Assembly (NCBI RefSeq): GCF_032464895.1
Contig: NZ_JAWDIC010000002.1
Coordinates: forward strand, 186,001-250,000
Length of the DNA: 64,000 nucleotides
From: Phycicoccus sp. M110.8
GTDB lineage: Bacteria > Actinomycetota > Actinomycetes > Actinomycetales > Dermatophilaceae
Reading direction: 5' to 3'
The position numbers and the translations under genes are program-made. Positions 1-8,049 of the stretch are shown here, piece after piece; the first letter of the stretch is position 1; each line of letters starts with the position of its first letter. The notes beneath the pieces are model-generated. The model made no database searches and was not told the DNA's origin. It worked only from the letters and a program-made list of their open reading frames with translations.

Positions 1-223
1 CCGCGGTGGACTGCAGCGCCTGCAACGCCTCCTGCGAGGTGCCGGCGGTGGCCGCCACCTCGAACCCGGGGACCCGCACGACGTATGCCGCGTGGGCCTC
101 GAGCGCGACCGGCTCGTCCTCGACGACGAGGACCCGGAGGACGTCCGGCGCCGGCCGCCCGGCGGCCGGAGGGGGGTCGGCCGCGGGCCGGCGGCCGGGC
201 ACGGGCGGTCGCTGGTCAGGCAT
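1..223 (-). CDS. Response regulator, DcuR/CitB (DpiA)-like, N-terminal fragment
   Basis: This is the N-terminal part of a response regulator; the rest lies beyond the left edge of the window. After a Pro-rich leader of about 28 residues it shows the start of a receiver domain, LRVLVVEDEPVALEAH, including the acidic pair that binds Mg2+. The phospho-acceptor Asp and the output domain are not in the window. Its ATG start overlaps the last eight bases of the upstream sensor kinase gene, so the two are translationally coupled and form a cognate pair. By analogy with CitA/CitB and DcuS/DcuR systems it probably controls C4-dicarboxylate or citrate uptake, and the divergent dctA gene is the obvious target. 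The pairing is clear; the ligand and the regulated genes are inferred. Confidence 0.85.
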   Translation of the reverse strand, partial: MPDQRPPVPGRRPAADPPPAAGRPAPDVLRVLVVEDEPVALEAHAAYVVRVPGFEVAATAGTSQEALQALQSTA

Positions 224-1820
224 CGGCGTGCTCCTGCACGGGCAGCCGGACGACGAACCGGGCGCCGGGCGGCCCGGAGACCTCGAGGCGTCCCCCGAGC
301 CGGGCCACCGACTGGGCCACGAGCGCCAGGCCGATCCCCCGCCGGCCGGCGCTGCCCTCCTCCTTGGTCGTGAAGCCGCGCCGGAACGCGTCGTCGACCG
401 AGCCGGGCGGCAGGCCGGGCCCGGTGTCCTCCACGACGAGGACGACCTCGTCGCCCTCGGCCCGGCAGTCGACGGTGACGCGGCGCGGCCCGTCGGTGCC
501 GGCCACCGCCTCGAACGCGTTGTCGATGAGGTTGCCCACGATCGTGACGAGGTCGCGGTCGGGCGCGGCCTGGGCCGGCCACTGGGCGCCGTCGGCGATG
601 ACGAGCTCGATGCCGCTCTGGCTCGCCTGGGCCACCTTGCCGAGCAGCAGCGCCGTCAGCACCGGCTCGGACACGGCGCCGACGACGGCGTCGGTGAGCC
701 CCTGGGAGACGCGCAGCTCGTCGGTCGCGAACGCGAGCGCGCGCTCGGGGTGGCCGAGCTCGATGAGGCTGACGATGGCGTGCAGCCGGTTCGCCGACTC
801 GTGCGCCTGCGAGCGCAGCGCCTCGGTGAGTCCGCGGGCGGAGTCGAGCTCACCGGTGAGGTGCTCGAGGTCGGTGCGGTCGCGCAGGGTGACGACGAAG
901 CCCAGCAGCCGGCCGTCCCACTGTGCCCGCGCCTTGTTGAGCACGAGCACGCGCGCGTCGGTCACGTGCAGCTCGTCCTCACGCGCCCGGTCGTCGGTGA
1001 GCGCGGCGACCAGGGTGTCGGGCAGCCCGAGCTCCGGCACGCGGCGGCCCACCGCGTCGGGCGGCAGGCCCAGCAGCCGCACGGCCTCGTCGTTGGCTAG
1101 CCGCAGGGTGCCGTCGAGGTCGACCAGCAGGAGCCCCTCGGTGACCGCGTGCAGGACGGCGTCGTAGTACTCGACCATCTGGCGCAGCTGCCGCTCGCCC
1201 AGCCCGTGGGTCTGGCGGCGGACCCGTCGGGACACCAGGGCCGTGCCGAGGCCGGTGAGCAGGGCTGCCGCGAGGCCAGCGAGGAGGATGCCGGGCAGCT
1301 GGCTGCGCAGCTCGGCCGTCACCGCGGACTTGCGGATGCCCACGGCGACGAGCCCGACGACCGCGCCTCCGTCCTCGACGGGCACCACGACCCGGCGGGA
1401 CGGGCCCAGGGTGCCGGTGTAGTCCTCCACCACCACGCCGCCGCGCTGCGCGGCCTCGATGTGGCCGATGAAGCGGCGGCCGATCTGGCTGGTGTCGGGG
1501 TGGGTGAAGCGGATGCCGTCCGGGCTCATCACGACGACGAAGTCGGTGCGGGTCTCGACGCGGGCCTCCTCGGCGAACCGCTGCAGGCTCGAGGAGTCAC
1601 CCGCCCGCACGCCGGCGACGACGTCGGGGCTGCTCGCCACCGTCTCGGCGACCGCCCGGGCCCGCGCGGTGGCCTCCTGGGTGCTCGCGCGCCCGGCCTG
1701 GACGTACCCGGCGGCGACACCGACCACCACGACCAGCAGCCCGACGAGGACCTGCAGCACGAACACCTGCCGGGCCACGCTCCACCGCGCCGGCGCGCGC
1801 AGCAGGCGCGTCAGCGGCAT
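216..1820 (-). CDS. Sensor histidine kinase, DcuS/CitA (DpiB) family
   Basis: This 534-residue membrane sensor kinase phosphorylates the adjacent response regulator. A first transmembrane helix (about residues 18-40) is followed by an extracytoplasmic sensor domain of about 135 residues, a second helix (about 178-200), a cytoplasmic PAS domain (about 215-320) and a kinase core. The phospho-acceptor box reads SQAHESANRLHAI, the SpoOB/CitA-type H-box. The ATPase domain shows the N-box NLIDNAFEAV, a DTGPGLP G1 box and RGIGLALV. The arrangement and length match CitA/DcuS sensors for di- and tricarboxylates. It is transcribed divergently from dctA, 119 bp away. The ATG start lies inside a copy of the dispersed octamer GTATGCCG. 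Ligand identity (succinate, fumarate or citrate) cannot be read from the sequence. Confidence 0.9.
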   Translation of the reverse strand: MPLTRLLRAPARWSVARQVFVLQVLVGLLVVVVGVAAGYVQAGRASTQEATARARAVAETVASSPDVVAGVRAGDSSSLQRFAEEARVETRTDFVVVMSPDGIRFTHPDTSQIGRRFIGHIEAAQRGGVVVEDYTGTLGPSRRVVVPVEDGGAVVGLVAVGIRKSAVTAELRSQLPGILLAGLAAALLTGLGTALVSRRVRRQTHGLGERQLRQMVEYYDAVLHAVTEGLLLVDLDGTLRLANDEAVRLLGLPPDAVGRRVPELGLPDTLVAALTDDRAREDELHVTDARVLVLNKARAQWDGRLLGFVVTLRDRTDLEHLTGELDSARGLTEALRSQAHESANRLHAIVSLIELGHPERALAFATDELRVSQGLTDAVVGAVSEPVLTALLLGKVAQASQSGIELVIADGAQWPAQAAPDRDLVTIVGNLIDNAFEAVAGTDGPRRVTVDCRAEGDEVVLVVEDTGPGLPPGSVDDAFRRGFTTKEEGSAGRRGIGLALVAQSVARLGGRLEVSGPPGARFVVRLPVQEHADA

Positions 1821-1939
1821 ACTCCACCGCCGTCGGGGAACTCAATGAACACAATCGTGACCCTAGCCACTCGCCGGGGCCACCATCGTCGCTGTTCGCC
1901 ATCCCGGGACGTCCCGGGATCCACAGCTGGGAGAGCACA
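1821..1939. promoter_or_regulatory. Divergent promoter region, sensor kinase / dctA
   Basis: This 119-bp spacer separates the sensor kinase and dctA starts. It contains a relatively AT-rich patch around 1841-1866, unusual for this sequence, which probably carries one or both promoters and possibly the regulator site. Just before dctA a purine-rich stretch (gggagag) about eight bases from the GTG is a plausible ribosome binding site. No clear operator palindrome could be assigned. Confidence 0.4.
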
Positions 1940-3334
1940 GTGAGCACAGCCGCCGACACCGTCGTCGACCGGCCCGCACCGAAGCGGGACCGCACGCACT
2001 ACCTCTACCTCGCGGTCATCGCCGCGATGGTCCTGGGCATCATCGTCGGGTTCGCCTTCCCCGAGTTCGGCATCAAGCTGAAGTGGCTGGGCACCGGCTT
2101 CGTCAGCCTCATCAAGATGATGATCACCCCCATCATCTTCTGCACCATCGTCCTGGGCATCGGCTCGGTGCGCCGCGCCGCCCAGGTCGGCAAGGTCGGC
2201 GGCCTGGCCCTCGGCTACTTCCTCACCATGTCGACCTTCGCGCTGGCGATCGGCCTCGTGGTCGGCAACATCGTCAAGCCCGGCTCCGGCCTGCACCTCA
2301 CCGCCGAGCTGGCCAAGGCCGGCCAGGCGCAGGTGGGCGACAAGAGCGAGACCACGGTCGACTTCATCCTCGGCCTCATCCCCGACACGCTCGTGTCGTC
2401 GCTCACGGCCGGGTCGGTCCTGCAGGCGCTGTTCGTGGCCCTGCTCGTCGGGTTCGCGCTGCAGAAGATGGGCCGCGCCGGTGAGCCGATCCTGGTGGGC
2501 ATCAAGCACTTCGAGCGGCTCGTCTTCCGCCTGATGGCGATGGTCATGTATGCCGCGCCGATCGGCGCGTTCGGCGCCATGGCCGCGCTCGTGGGCGCGA
2601 CCGGCACCAAGGGACTGACCAGCGTGCTGAAGATGATGTTCGGGTTCTACGTGACGTGCGCCGTGTTCGTCTTCGTGGTCCTCGGCGCGGTCCTGTACCT
2701 CGCGACCCGGGTCAACATCTTCAGGCTGCTGAAGTACCTGGCACGCGAGTTCCTGCTCATCCTGTCGACGTCCTCGTCGGAGTCGGCCCTGCCGCGGCTC
2801 ATCGCGAAGATGGAGCACGCCGGCGTGTCCCGCCCGGTGGTCGGCATCACCGTGCCGACCGGGTACTCGTTCAACCTCGACGGCACGGCCATCTACCTGA
2901 CGATGGCGTCGCTGTTCGTCGCCGAGGCGCTGGACAAGCCGTTCACGTTCGGCCAGCAGATCTCGCTGCTGGTGTTCATGATCATCGCGTCCAAGGGTGC
3001 GGCCGGCGTCAGCGGCGCCGGCCTGGCCACCCTGGCCGGTGGCCTGCAGGCGCACCGGCCCGACCTGGTCCCGGGCGTGGGCATCATCGTCGGCATCGAC
3101 CGGATGATGAGCGAGGCGCGGGCGCTGACCAACTTCGCGGGCAACTCCGTCGCCACGGTCCTCATCGGCCACTGGGTCGGCGAGCTCGACCGGCCGCGCC
3201 TGGACCGCGTCCTCGCCGGCGACCTGCCGTTCGACGAGCGGACCATGGTCGACCACGAGGACGAGGAGCCGGTCACCGACGTCGCGCAGGAGCGCACGGC
3301 GGCGCTGCCGCAGCCGGTGGGCCCCGCTCGCTGA
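1940..3334 (+). CDS. dctA: C4-dicarboxylate/cation symporter DctA
   Basis: A 464-residue member of the DAACS (dicarboxylate/amino acid:cation symporter) family, importing succinate, fumarate or malate with protons or Na+. It carries the family hallmarks: an N-terminal set of hydrophobic helices with KMMITPIIFCTIVLGI, the Ser-rich re-entrant loop STSSSESALPRL, GYSFNLDGTAIYLTMASLF with the substrate-site region, the second hairpin SKGAAGVSGAGLATLAGGL, and RALTNFAGNSVATVLIG near the end. Length agrees with DctA (about 420-450) plus a short charged N-terminus and a hydrophilic C-terminal tail. The GTG start was chosen for its upstream purine-rich site and because translation then enters the first helix properly. 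The divergent CitA/DcuS-type kinase supports dicarboxylates over amino acids as substrate. Confidence 0.93.
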   Translation: MSTAADTVVDRPAPKRDRTHYLYLAVIAAMVLGIIVGFAFPEFGIKLKWLGTGFVSLIKMMITPIIFCTIVLGIGSVRRAAQVGKVGGLALGYFLTMSTFALAIGLVVGNIVKPGSGLHLTAELAKAGQAQVGDKSETTVDFILGLIPDTLVSSLTAGSVLQALFVALLVGFALQKMGRAGEPILVGIKHFERLVFRLMAMVMYAAPIGAFGAMAALVGATGTKGLTSVLKMMFGFYVTCAVFVFVVLGAVLYLATRVNIFRLLKYLAREFLLILSTSSSESALPRLIAKMEHAGVSRPVVGITVPTGYSFNLDGTAIYLTMASLFVAEALDKPFTFGQQISLLVFMIIASKGAAGVSGAGLATLAGGLQAHRPDLVPGVGIIVGIDRMMSEARALTNFAGNSVATVLIGHWVGELDRPRLDRVLAGDLPFDERTMVDHEDEEPVTDVAQERTAALPQPVGPAR

Positions 3335-3348
3335 GCCGGCCCTCCCCT

Positions 3349-3387
3349 GACCCGCGGGCCCGTCCCCTCCTCGAGAGGTGGCGGGTC
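3349..3387. terminator. Possible bulged hairpin terminator between convergent genes
   Basis: Arms gaccccg-like: gacccgc at 3349-3355 can pair with gcgggtc at 3381-3387, with a weaker inner pairing around the ctcgag centre. It lies between the convergent dctA and FAD oxidoreductase genes, where a terminator is expected, but the stem is interrupted and has no T-tract. Confidence 0.3.
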
Positions 3388-3409
3388 CGCGGCACGTCCG
3401 GGCGCCTGC

Positions 3410-4654
3410 TCAGCCCACCCCGAGGCTGGTCGCGACGACCCGGGCGACGCGTCGCCCGGACACGAGCGCCCCCTGGATGGAGGAGGTGTCGCGGTGGTCG
3501 CCGGCGACGAAGAGCCCACCGCCGAGGTCGACGGGGCGGCGCACCACGAGCGGCGGGGCCACGAGCGGCAGCGCCTCGCGCACGTCGTGCCTCGCCAGCA
3601 GGTCCCACCCGGCGGTCGACGTCGACCACAGGCGGGCGAGCTCGGCCCGGACCAGGCCCTCGTCGTCCGGCGCACCGGACAGCGTGGTGGCCTGCACGAG
3701 GCGGCGCCCCGGCGGGGCGTACGACGGCGCGGCGTCGGACACGACCGCCGTGTTCACGACCGGCCCCCGTTCGCCGTCCACGCGCAGCCAGCGGCTCGTC
3801 GGCGCCGGGTCGGTCGTCGAGAACCACCAGGTCCGCAGCCCGTTGACCCGCGCCTGCGGCACGACGCCGAGCCGGGCCGCGGACGTCAGGTCAGTCGCGA
3901 CCACCACCGCCCGGGCGGTGACCTCGCCGTCGGGGGTGCGCACCGTCGTCCCCGCGCCCAGCTCGGCGGCCGCACCGAGCCGGACCGGACGGCGCAGGCC
4001 GGCCGCGAGCTGGGCCGGCAGCGCCCGCATGCCGTCGCGGGGCAGGCCCGGGGTGCCGAGCAGGAAGGAGCGCACGAGCAGGAGCACGTACTGCGCGGAG
4101 GTGGCGCCCTCGTCCTCGGCCAGCACGCCGGCCAGGAACGGCTCGAGCACCTCGTGCCGCAGGGGCCCCTTCACCCCCGCTGCGTCGAGCGAGCCGGACA
4201 GGGACGTGTCGGGGCTGCGCAGGAGCCACCGGACGGGTCCGAGCGAGGGCGCGGCCCAGGCGGCGAGACGGCCCACTTCCCCCGGCGTGACCAGCCCGCT
4301 CGCGAGGGTGCGCAGCAGGGAGCCGGGCTCGCGGCGCGGGTCGGCGAGCAGGGCGGTGACGCCGCCGCGCCGGACCTCGACACCGGCACCGAACGACTGC
4401 AGTCCGAGCGCGCCCAGGTCCACGACCCTGCGCACCGCGGGGTAGGACGGGTTGAGCAGCTGGAACCCGACGTCGCACAGGTGCCCGTCGACCACGTCCG
4501 TGCGCACCCGTCCCCCGACGCGGTCCGAGGCCTCGAGGACAAGGACGTCGAGCCCGCGACGCTCCAGCTCGAGGGCACATCCCAGGCCGGCCAGGCCGGC
4601 TCCCACCACCACGACGTCGTGCACGGGAACACCGTCGCACGAGCGGTGCCGCAC
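3410..4654 (-). CDS. FAD-dependent amine oxidase / desaturase-like oxidoreductase
   Basis: A 414-residue flavoprotein of the flavin amine oxidase / protoporphyrinogen oxidase superfamily. The N-terminus has the dinucleotide-binding motif VVVVGAGLAGLGCALELE and the second FAD motif EASDRVGGRVRTD. The C-terminus has GLFVAGDHRDTSSIQGALVS, the FAD-ribityl contact typical of this superfamily. No signal peptide is seen, so it should be cytosolic. The substrate is unknown; related actinobacterial proteins are usually left as NAD(P)/FAD-dependent oxidoreductases. The annotated start is ATG, but the GTG eleven codons in (VHDVVVVGAG) would put the Rossmann fold at the very N-terminus and is an equally good candidate. 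The gene is convergent with dctA and divergent from the GNAT gene. Confidence 0.85.
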   Translation of the reverse strand: MRHRSCDGVPVHDVVVVGAGLAGLGCALELERRGLDVLVLEASDRVGGRVRTDVVDGHLCDVGFQLLNPSYPAVRRVVDLGALGLQSFGAGVEVRRGGVTALLADPRREPGSLLRTLASGLVTPGEVGRLAAWAAPSLGPVRWLLRSPDTSLSGSLDAAGVKGPLRHEVLEPFLAGVLAEDEGATSAQYVLLLVRSFLLGTPGLPRDGMRALPAQLAAGLRRPVRLGAAAELGAGTTVRTPDGEVTARAVVVATDLTSAARLGVVPQARVNGLRTWWFSTTDPAPTSRWLRVDGERGPVVNTAVVSDAAPSYAPPGRRLVQATTLSGAPDDEGLVRAELARLWSTSTAGWDLLARHDVREALPLVAPPLVVRRPVDLGGGLFVAGDHRDTSSIQGALVSGRRVARVVATSLGVG

Positions 4655-4702
4655 CGCTCGCCACGCCTGCCACCGCCCGGCCCGTCACCGCCCGGCCCGC
4701 TG

Positions 4703-4722
4703 CCGGCCCACTGCTGGGCCGG
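4703..4722. repeat. Short perfect hairpin in a divergent spacer
   Basis: Eight-base arms ccggccca and tgggccgg around a ctgc loop, in the 125-bp spacer between two divergent genes. The surrounding GC-rich sequence also repeats the words cccgtcaccg and cccggcccg. It may be an operator or may reflect low complexity. Confidence 0.3.
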
Positions 4723-4779
4723 GCGCGCCGAGGGCCGCGGTCCCGCCCGGGACGGGTCCGGACGGCATACGGTCGGCAC

Positions 4780-5433
4780 GTGACCGAGCTGCGCACCGAC
4801 CGACTGCTCCTGCGGCACTGGCGGGAGGAGGACCGCGAGCCGTTCGCGGCGCTCAACGACGACCCCGACGTCATGGAGCACTTCCCGCACCACCTGACGC
4901 GCGAGCAGAGCAACGCGATGGCCGATCGCATCGCGACCTTCCTCGACGAGCACGGATGGGGCCTGTGGGCCGTCGAGGTGCTCGACACGGGGCAGTTCAT
5001 CGGCTTCACCGGCCTCGCGGTGCCGCGCTTCGAGGAGCACTTCACGCCCTGCGTCGAGGTCGGGTGGCGGCTGGCGCGCGACGGCTGGGGGCACGGGTAT
5101 GCCACGGAGGCGGCCCGCGCGAGCGTCGCCCACGGCTTCACCGAACTCGGCCTCGAGGAGATCGTGGCCATGGTCGTGCCGGCGAACGACCGCTCGCAGT
5201 CGGTGATGCGCAAGCTGGGCATGACCCGCGACGAGGGCGCCGACTTCGACCACCCGCTCATCGAGGAGGGCAGCCCCGTCCGGCGGCACCGCCTCTACCG
5301 GCTGGCCCGCGAGGAGTGGGCACGCGGCGCCGGGTCCTCATCGGGCACGGCAACGGACTCGGGCTCGGGCTCGGGCTCAGGCTCAGGCTCGGGCTCGGGC
5401 TCGGACTCGGGCTCGGACGGAGGATCGCGATGA
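4780..5433 (+). CDS. GNAT N-acetyltransferase (RimJ/RimL type) with Gly/Ser tail
   Basis: A 217-residue acetyltransferase. The first ~180 residues are a standard RimJ/RimL-like GNAT domain: it opens TELRTDRLLLRHWREEDREP, has a GWGHGYATEAARASVAHG acetyl-CoA-binding segment, and NDRSQSVMRKLGM in the C-terminal half. It transfers acetyl from acetyl-CoA to an amino group; the acceptor is unknown. The last ~30 residues are an odd Gly/Ser/Asp repeat tail encoded by a run of ggctcg hexamers, not seen in typical family members. The GTG start is supported by family alignment of the first strand. The stop codon overlaps the start of the next gene (ATGA), so the pair is translationally coupled. Confidence 0.85.
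   Translation: MTELRTDRLLLRHWREEDREPFAALNDDPDVMEHFPHHLTREQSNAMADRIATFLDEHGWGLWAVEVLDTGQFIGFTGLAVPRFEEHFTPCVEVGWRLARDGWGHGYATEAARASVAHGFTELGLEEIVAMVVPANDRSQSVMRKLGMTRDEGADFDHPLIEEGSPVRRHRLYRLAREEWARGAGSSSGTATDSGSGSGSGSGSGSGSDSGSDGGSR
5355..5420 (+). repeat. Hexanucleotide (ggctcg-type) repeat encoding the Gly/Ser tail
   Basis: About ten imperfect tandem hexamers (ggctcg/ggctca/gactcg) lie within the 3' end of the acetyltransferase gene. Because the unit is six bases, gain or loss of copies changes tail length without shifting frame. Confidence 0.8.
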
Positions 5434-6155
5434 CGTCGACACCCGACACCGTGGTCGGCGAGCTCGCCCCGACGGGGGCGCTGCGCGTGTCGATCAACCT
5501 CGGCAACCCGGTCCTCGCCCAGGGCGACTCCGGCGCACCCCGCGGCGTCACCGTCGACATCGCCCGAGAGCTCGGCCGGCGGCTCGGGGTGCCGGTGCAG
5601 ACCCTGTGCTTCGACGCGGCCCGGAAGTCCTACGAGGCGATGGCCGACGGCCGTGCCGACCTCTGCTTCCTCGCCGTGGACCCGGCCCGCGAGGAGCAGG
5701 TCGCGTTCACCCGGCCCTACGTGGCGATCGAGGGTGTCTACGTCGTGCGCGAGGAGTCCCCGGTGCGCACTGCGCAGGACGTCGACCGCGCGGGCGTGCG
5801 CGTCGGCGTCAAGGAGGGCTCGGCGTACGACCTACACCTCACGCGCGAGCTCACCGGCGCCGAGGTGGTGCGCGGGTCCGAGGGTGTCGACGTCTTCGTC
5901 GCGGAGGGGCTGGAGGTCGGCGCCGGGATCCGCCAGCCGGTCGAGGCGTTCGTCGACTCCCACGCCGGGTACCGGGTCGCCGAGCCGGCGTTCATGCAGA
6001 TCCGCCAGGCCGTGGGCACGCCCCGGGGCCGCTCCGAAGCGGCCGTGGCAGGCCTCGACGCCCTGGTGGGCGACCTCGTCGCCGAGGGGTTCGTCGCGCG
6101 CTCGCTCGAGCGTTCCGGCCAGTCCCCGACCCTCGTCGCGGACGGCCGACCATGA
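5430..6155 (+). CDS. Transporter substrate-binding-domain (family 3) protein without signal peptide
   Basis: A 241-residue protein with the fold of family 3 extracellular solute-binding proteins (amino-acid ABC receptors). Recognisable segments are GALRVSINLGNPVL at the start of lobe I, GVTVDIARELGRRLGVPVQ, and DLCFLAVDPAREEQVAFTRP. The hinge/second-lobe region has GVRVGVKEGSAYDLHLTREL. Unlike transport receptors it has no signal peptide or lipobox, so as written it should remain in the cytosol. The start follows an aggatcgc ribosome site inside the end of the acetyltransferase gene (ATGA overlap). It may bind a small polar ligand for the coupled acetyltransferase; this is inference. Confidence 0.8.
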   Translation: MTSTPDTVVGELAPTGALRVSINLGNPVLAQGDSGAPRGVTVDIARELGRRLGVPVQTLCFDAARKSYEAMADGRADLCFLAVDPAREEQVAFTRPYVAIEGVYVVREESPVRTAQDVDRAGVRVGVKEGSAYDLHLTRELTGAEVVRGSEGVDVFVAEGLEVGAGIRQPVEAFVDSHAGYRVAEPAFMQIRQAVGTPRGRSEAAVAGLDALVGDLVAEGFVARSLERSGQSPTLVADGRP

Positions 6156-6264
6156 CGGATGTCATGGGCCCGGGAGTTCCCTGACCGAACACAGACCAAA
6201 CCGGCACGAGACTGCACCCTGCGCTTCACCTGCCGGCACGCCGGCTCGGCTTTGATCCCGAGCC

Positions 6265-8049
6265 ATGCGAACCCCCTCCCCCACGCGCCGCACCCGGCGC
6301 CTGCTGCCGCCCGCCCTGGTCGGCCTGCTCACCGCCGTCCTCGGCGCCGCCGGACTGGCCGTCGGCACCGCCCCGGCGCACGCCGTCACCGACGCTCCGC
6401 ACTGCTCGACCTCGGGCACCTGGACCCCCGGCGAGTTCAACATCTACTGGTTCGACGTCGACCAGGGCGACAGCCAGCTCGTCGTCGGGCCGACCGGCCG
6501 GACCCTGCTCGTCGACCTCGGCGAGACCTCGTTCAACACCACCGGCACCAACACCAACGCCACCAAGGTCGCCGCGCAGATCCGCTCGATCTGCGGCATC
6601 GCCTCCGGCCCCGTCCACCTCGACTACGTCATGGCCTCCCACCACCACCTCGACCACATCGGGTACCCGCGCGTCCCGGGTGACACCACGGCATACGGCA
6701 ACGGGCTGTGGCAGCTCCTCGCGCCAGCGGCCAGCGGCGGGTTCGGCTTCACGGTCGGCCAGCTGATCGACCACGACGGCGGCACCTGGCAGGACAGCAA
6801 CGGAGACGGGACGTGCGAACCCGGCACCTCCACGGCCCCCTCGACCGAGATCAGGTACGACAACGCCGGGACGACCTCCGGCACGGGCGCCCGCTTCATC
6901 TGCTGGCTCTACGGGCCCGCGGCCCAGGCCGACCGCGCCGACATCAACGGCAAGGTCGTCCAGCTGACCAACACCTCCACCTGGCCGTCCCTCGACCTCG
7001 GGACCGGGGTGACCTCGACCATCGTCGAGGCCAACGCCAAGGGCGTCATGCAGGCCGACGGCACCACGCCGGTCAGCGGTGACCACCACCTCGATGCCTC
7101 CCCGCCGAGCGAGAACGACTACTCGATCGGCGTGCGGTTCGCCTTCGGGCCGTTCGCCTACGCGACCGCCGGCGACAGCGACGGCGAGTACGCCACCAGC
7201 GCGAACAGCTACACCTACAACGACGTCGAGTCGCTGCTGAAGACGAAGATGGGCACGGTCAACGCGCTGCGCGCCAACCACCACGGGTCGGCGCACTCGT
7301 CCTCGGACGGCTACGTCACCTCGACCGACCCGCAGGTCGCCTTCATCTCCTGCGGCGTCAACTCCTACGGCCACCCCGGCAACCGCACGCTCGACGCGTT
7401 CCGCACAGTCGGCGCCGACATCTTCCTCGCGAACGACCCGTGCGACACCACGGACACGACCGGGGCCGCGATCGACTACACGGGCACCTACAACCACAAC
7501 GGGACCGTGCACCTGGCGACCTCGGGCTCGGGCGCCGGCTTCACCGTCGCCTACGACGCGGGCACCCGCAGCTACACGACCCGCGCCAGCAGCGGGACCG
7601 GTGGCACCGGTGGCACCGGGGGCACCGGCGGATCCCCGTCCGCGGTCAAGGTCAACGAGATCCTCATGGCCCCGAGCGGCACGGGCACCGAGTGGGTCGA
7701 GCTCTACAACACCGGCACGTCGGCGGTCGACCTGAGCGGCCTGTACATTGACGACGCCGCCGGGGGTGGCGGGTCGCCGCGACAGATCCCGGCCGGCACG
7801 ACGATCGCGGCCGGCGGACACTGGGTCATGGACATCCCGTCGGGCTACCTCAACAACACAGGCGCGGAGTCGGCGCGGTTCCTGGCGATCAGCGGCGGCG
7901 TCGAGACGGTCTACGACACCTACAGCTGGAGCCTGGGCTCGACCCAGTACGACAAGGTGTTCCACCGCACAGGCGACGGCGGGGCCTGGTGCGGCACCAT
8001 CTCCAGCGCGGTGACCAAGGGCACCGCGAACCCGACGACGTGCCCGTGA
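6265..8049 (+). CDS. Secreted metallo-beta-lactamase-fold hydrolase with C-terminal lamin-tail domain
   Basis: A 594-residue secreted protein. Residues 1-38 form a signal peptide ending near APAHA. The main domain resembles the ComEC/Rec2-type metallo-beta-lactamase module: FDVDQGDSQLVVGPTGRTLL, then the metal motif HHHLDH (H126, H128, D130, H131), and later metal-ligand candidates in the ANHHGSAHSSSDGYV region. A Gly-Thr linker (about residues 443-453, from 9-base repeats) leads to a lamin-tail-like immunoglobulin-fold domain beginning VKVNEILMAPSG and containing EWVELYNTGTSAVDLSG. Such pairs occur in secreted nucleases, so phosphodiesterase or nuclease activity outside the cell is a reasonable inference. 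The stop overlaps the start of the next gene. Confidence 0.85.
   Translation: MRTPSPTRRTRRLLPPALVGLLTAVLGAAGLAVGTAPAHAVTDAPHCSTSGTWTPGEFNIYWFDVDQGDSQLVVGPTGRTLLVDLGETSFNTTGTNTNATKVAAQIRSICGIASGPVHLDYVMASHHHLDHIGYPRVPGDTTAYGNGLWQLLAPAASGGFGFTVGQLIDHDGGTWQDSNGDGTCEPGTSTAPSTEIRYDNAGTTSGTGARFICWLYGPAAQADRADINGKVVQLTNTSTWPSLDLGTGVTSTIVEANAKGVMQADGTTPVSGDHHLDASPPSENDYSIGVRFAFGPFAYATAGDSDGEYATSANSYTYNDVESLLKTKMGTVNALRANHHGSAHSSSDGYVTSTDPQVAFISCGVNSYGHPGNRTLDAFRTVGADIFLANDPCDTTDTTGAAIDYTGTYNHNGTVHLATSGSGAGFTVAYDAGTRSYTTRASSGTGGTGGTGGTGGSPSAVKVNEILMAPSGTGTEWVELYNTGTSAVDLSGLYIDDAAGGGGSPRQIPAGTTIAAGGHWVMDIPSGYLNNTGAESARFLAISGGVETVYDTYSWSLGSTQYDKVFHRTGDGGAWCGTISSAVTKGTANPTTCP

Noticed and set aside
1811-3256. 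A 481-codon frame antisense to dctA
   Set aside because: Composition is repetitive His/Asp/Arg as expected from a GC-rich shadow, and dctA is well supported.
5355-5420. Phase-variable repeat in the acetyltransferase gene
   Set aside because: The unit is six bases, so copy changes cannot shift the frame.
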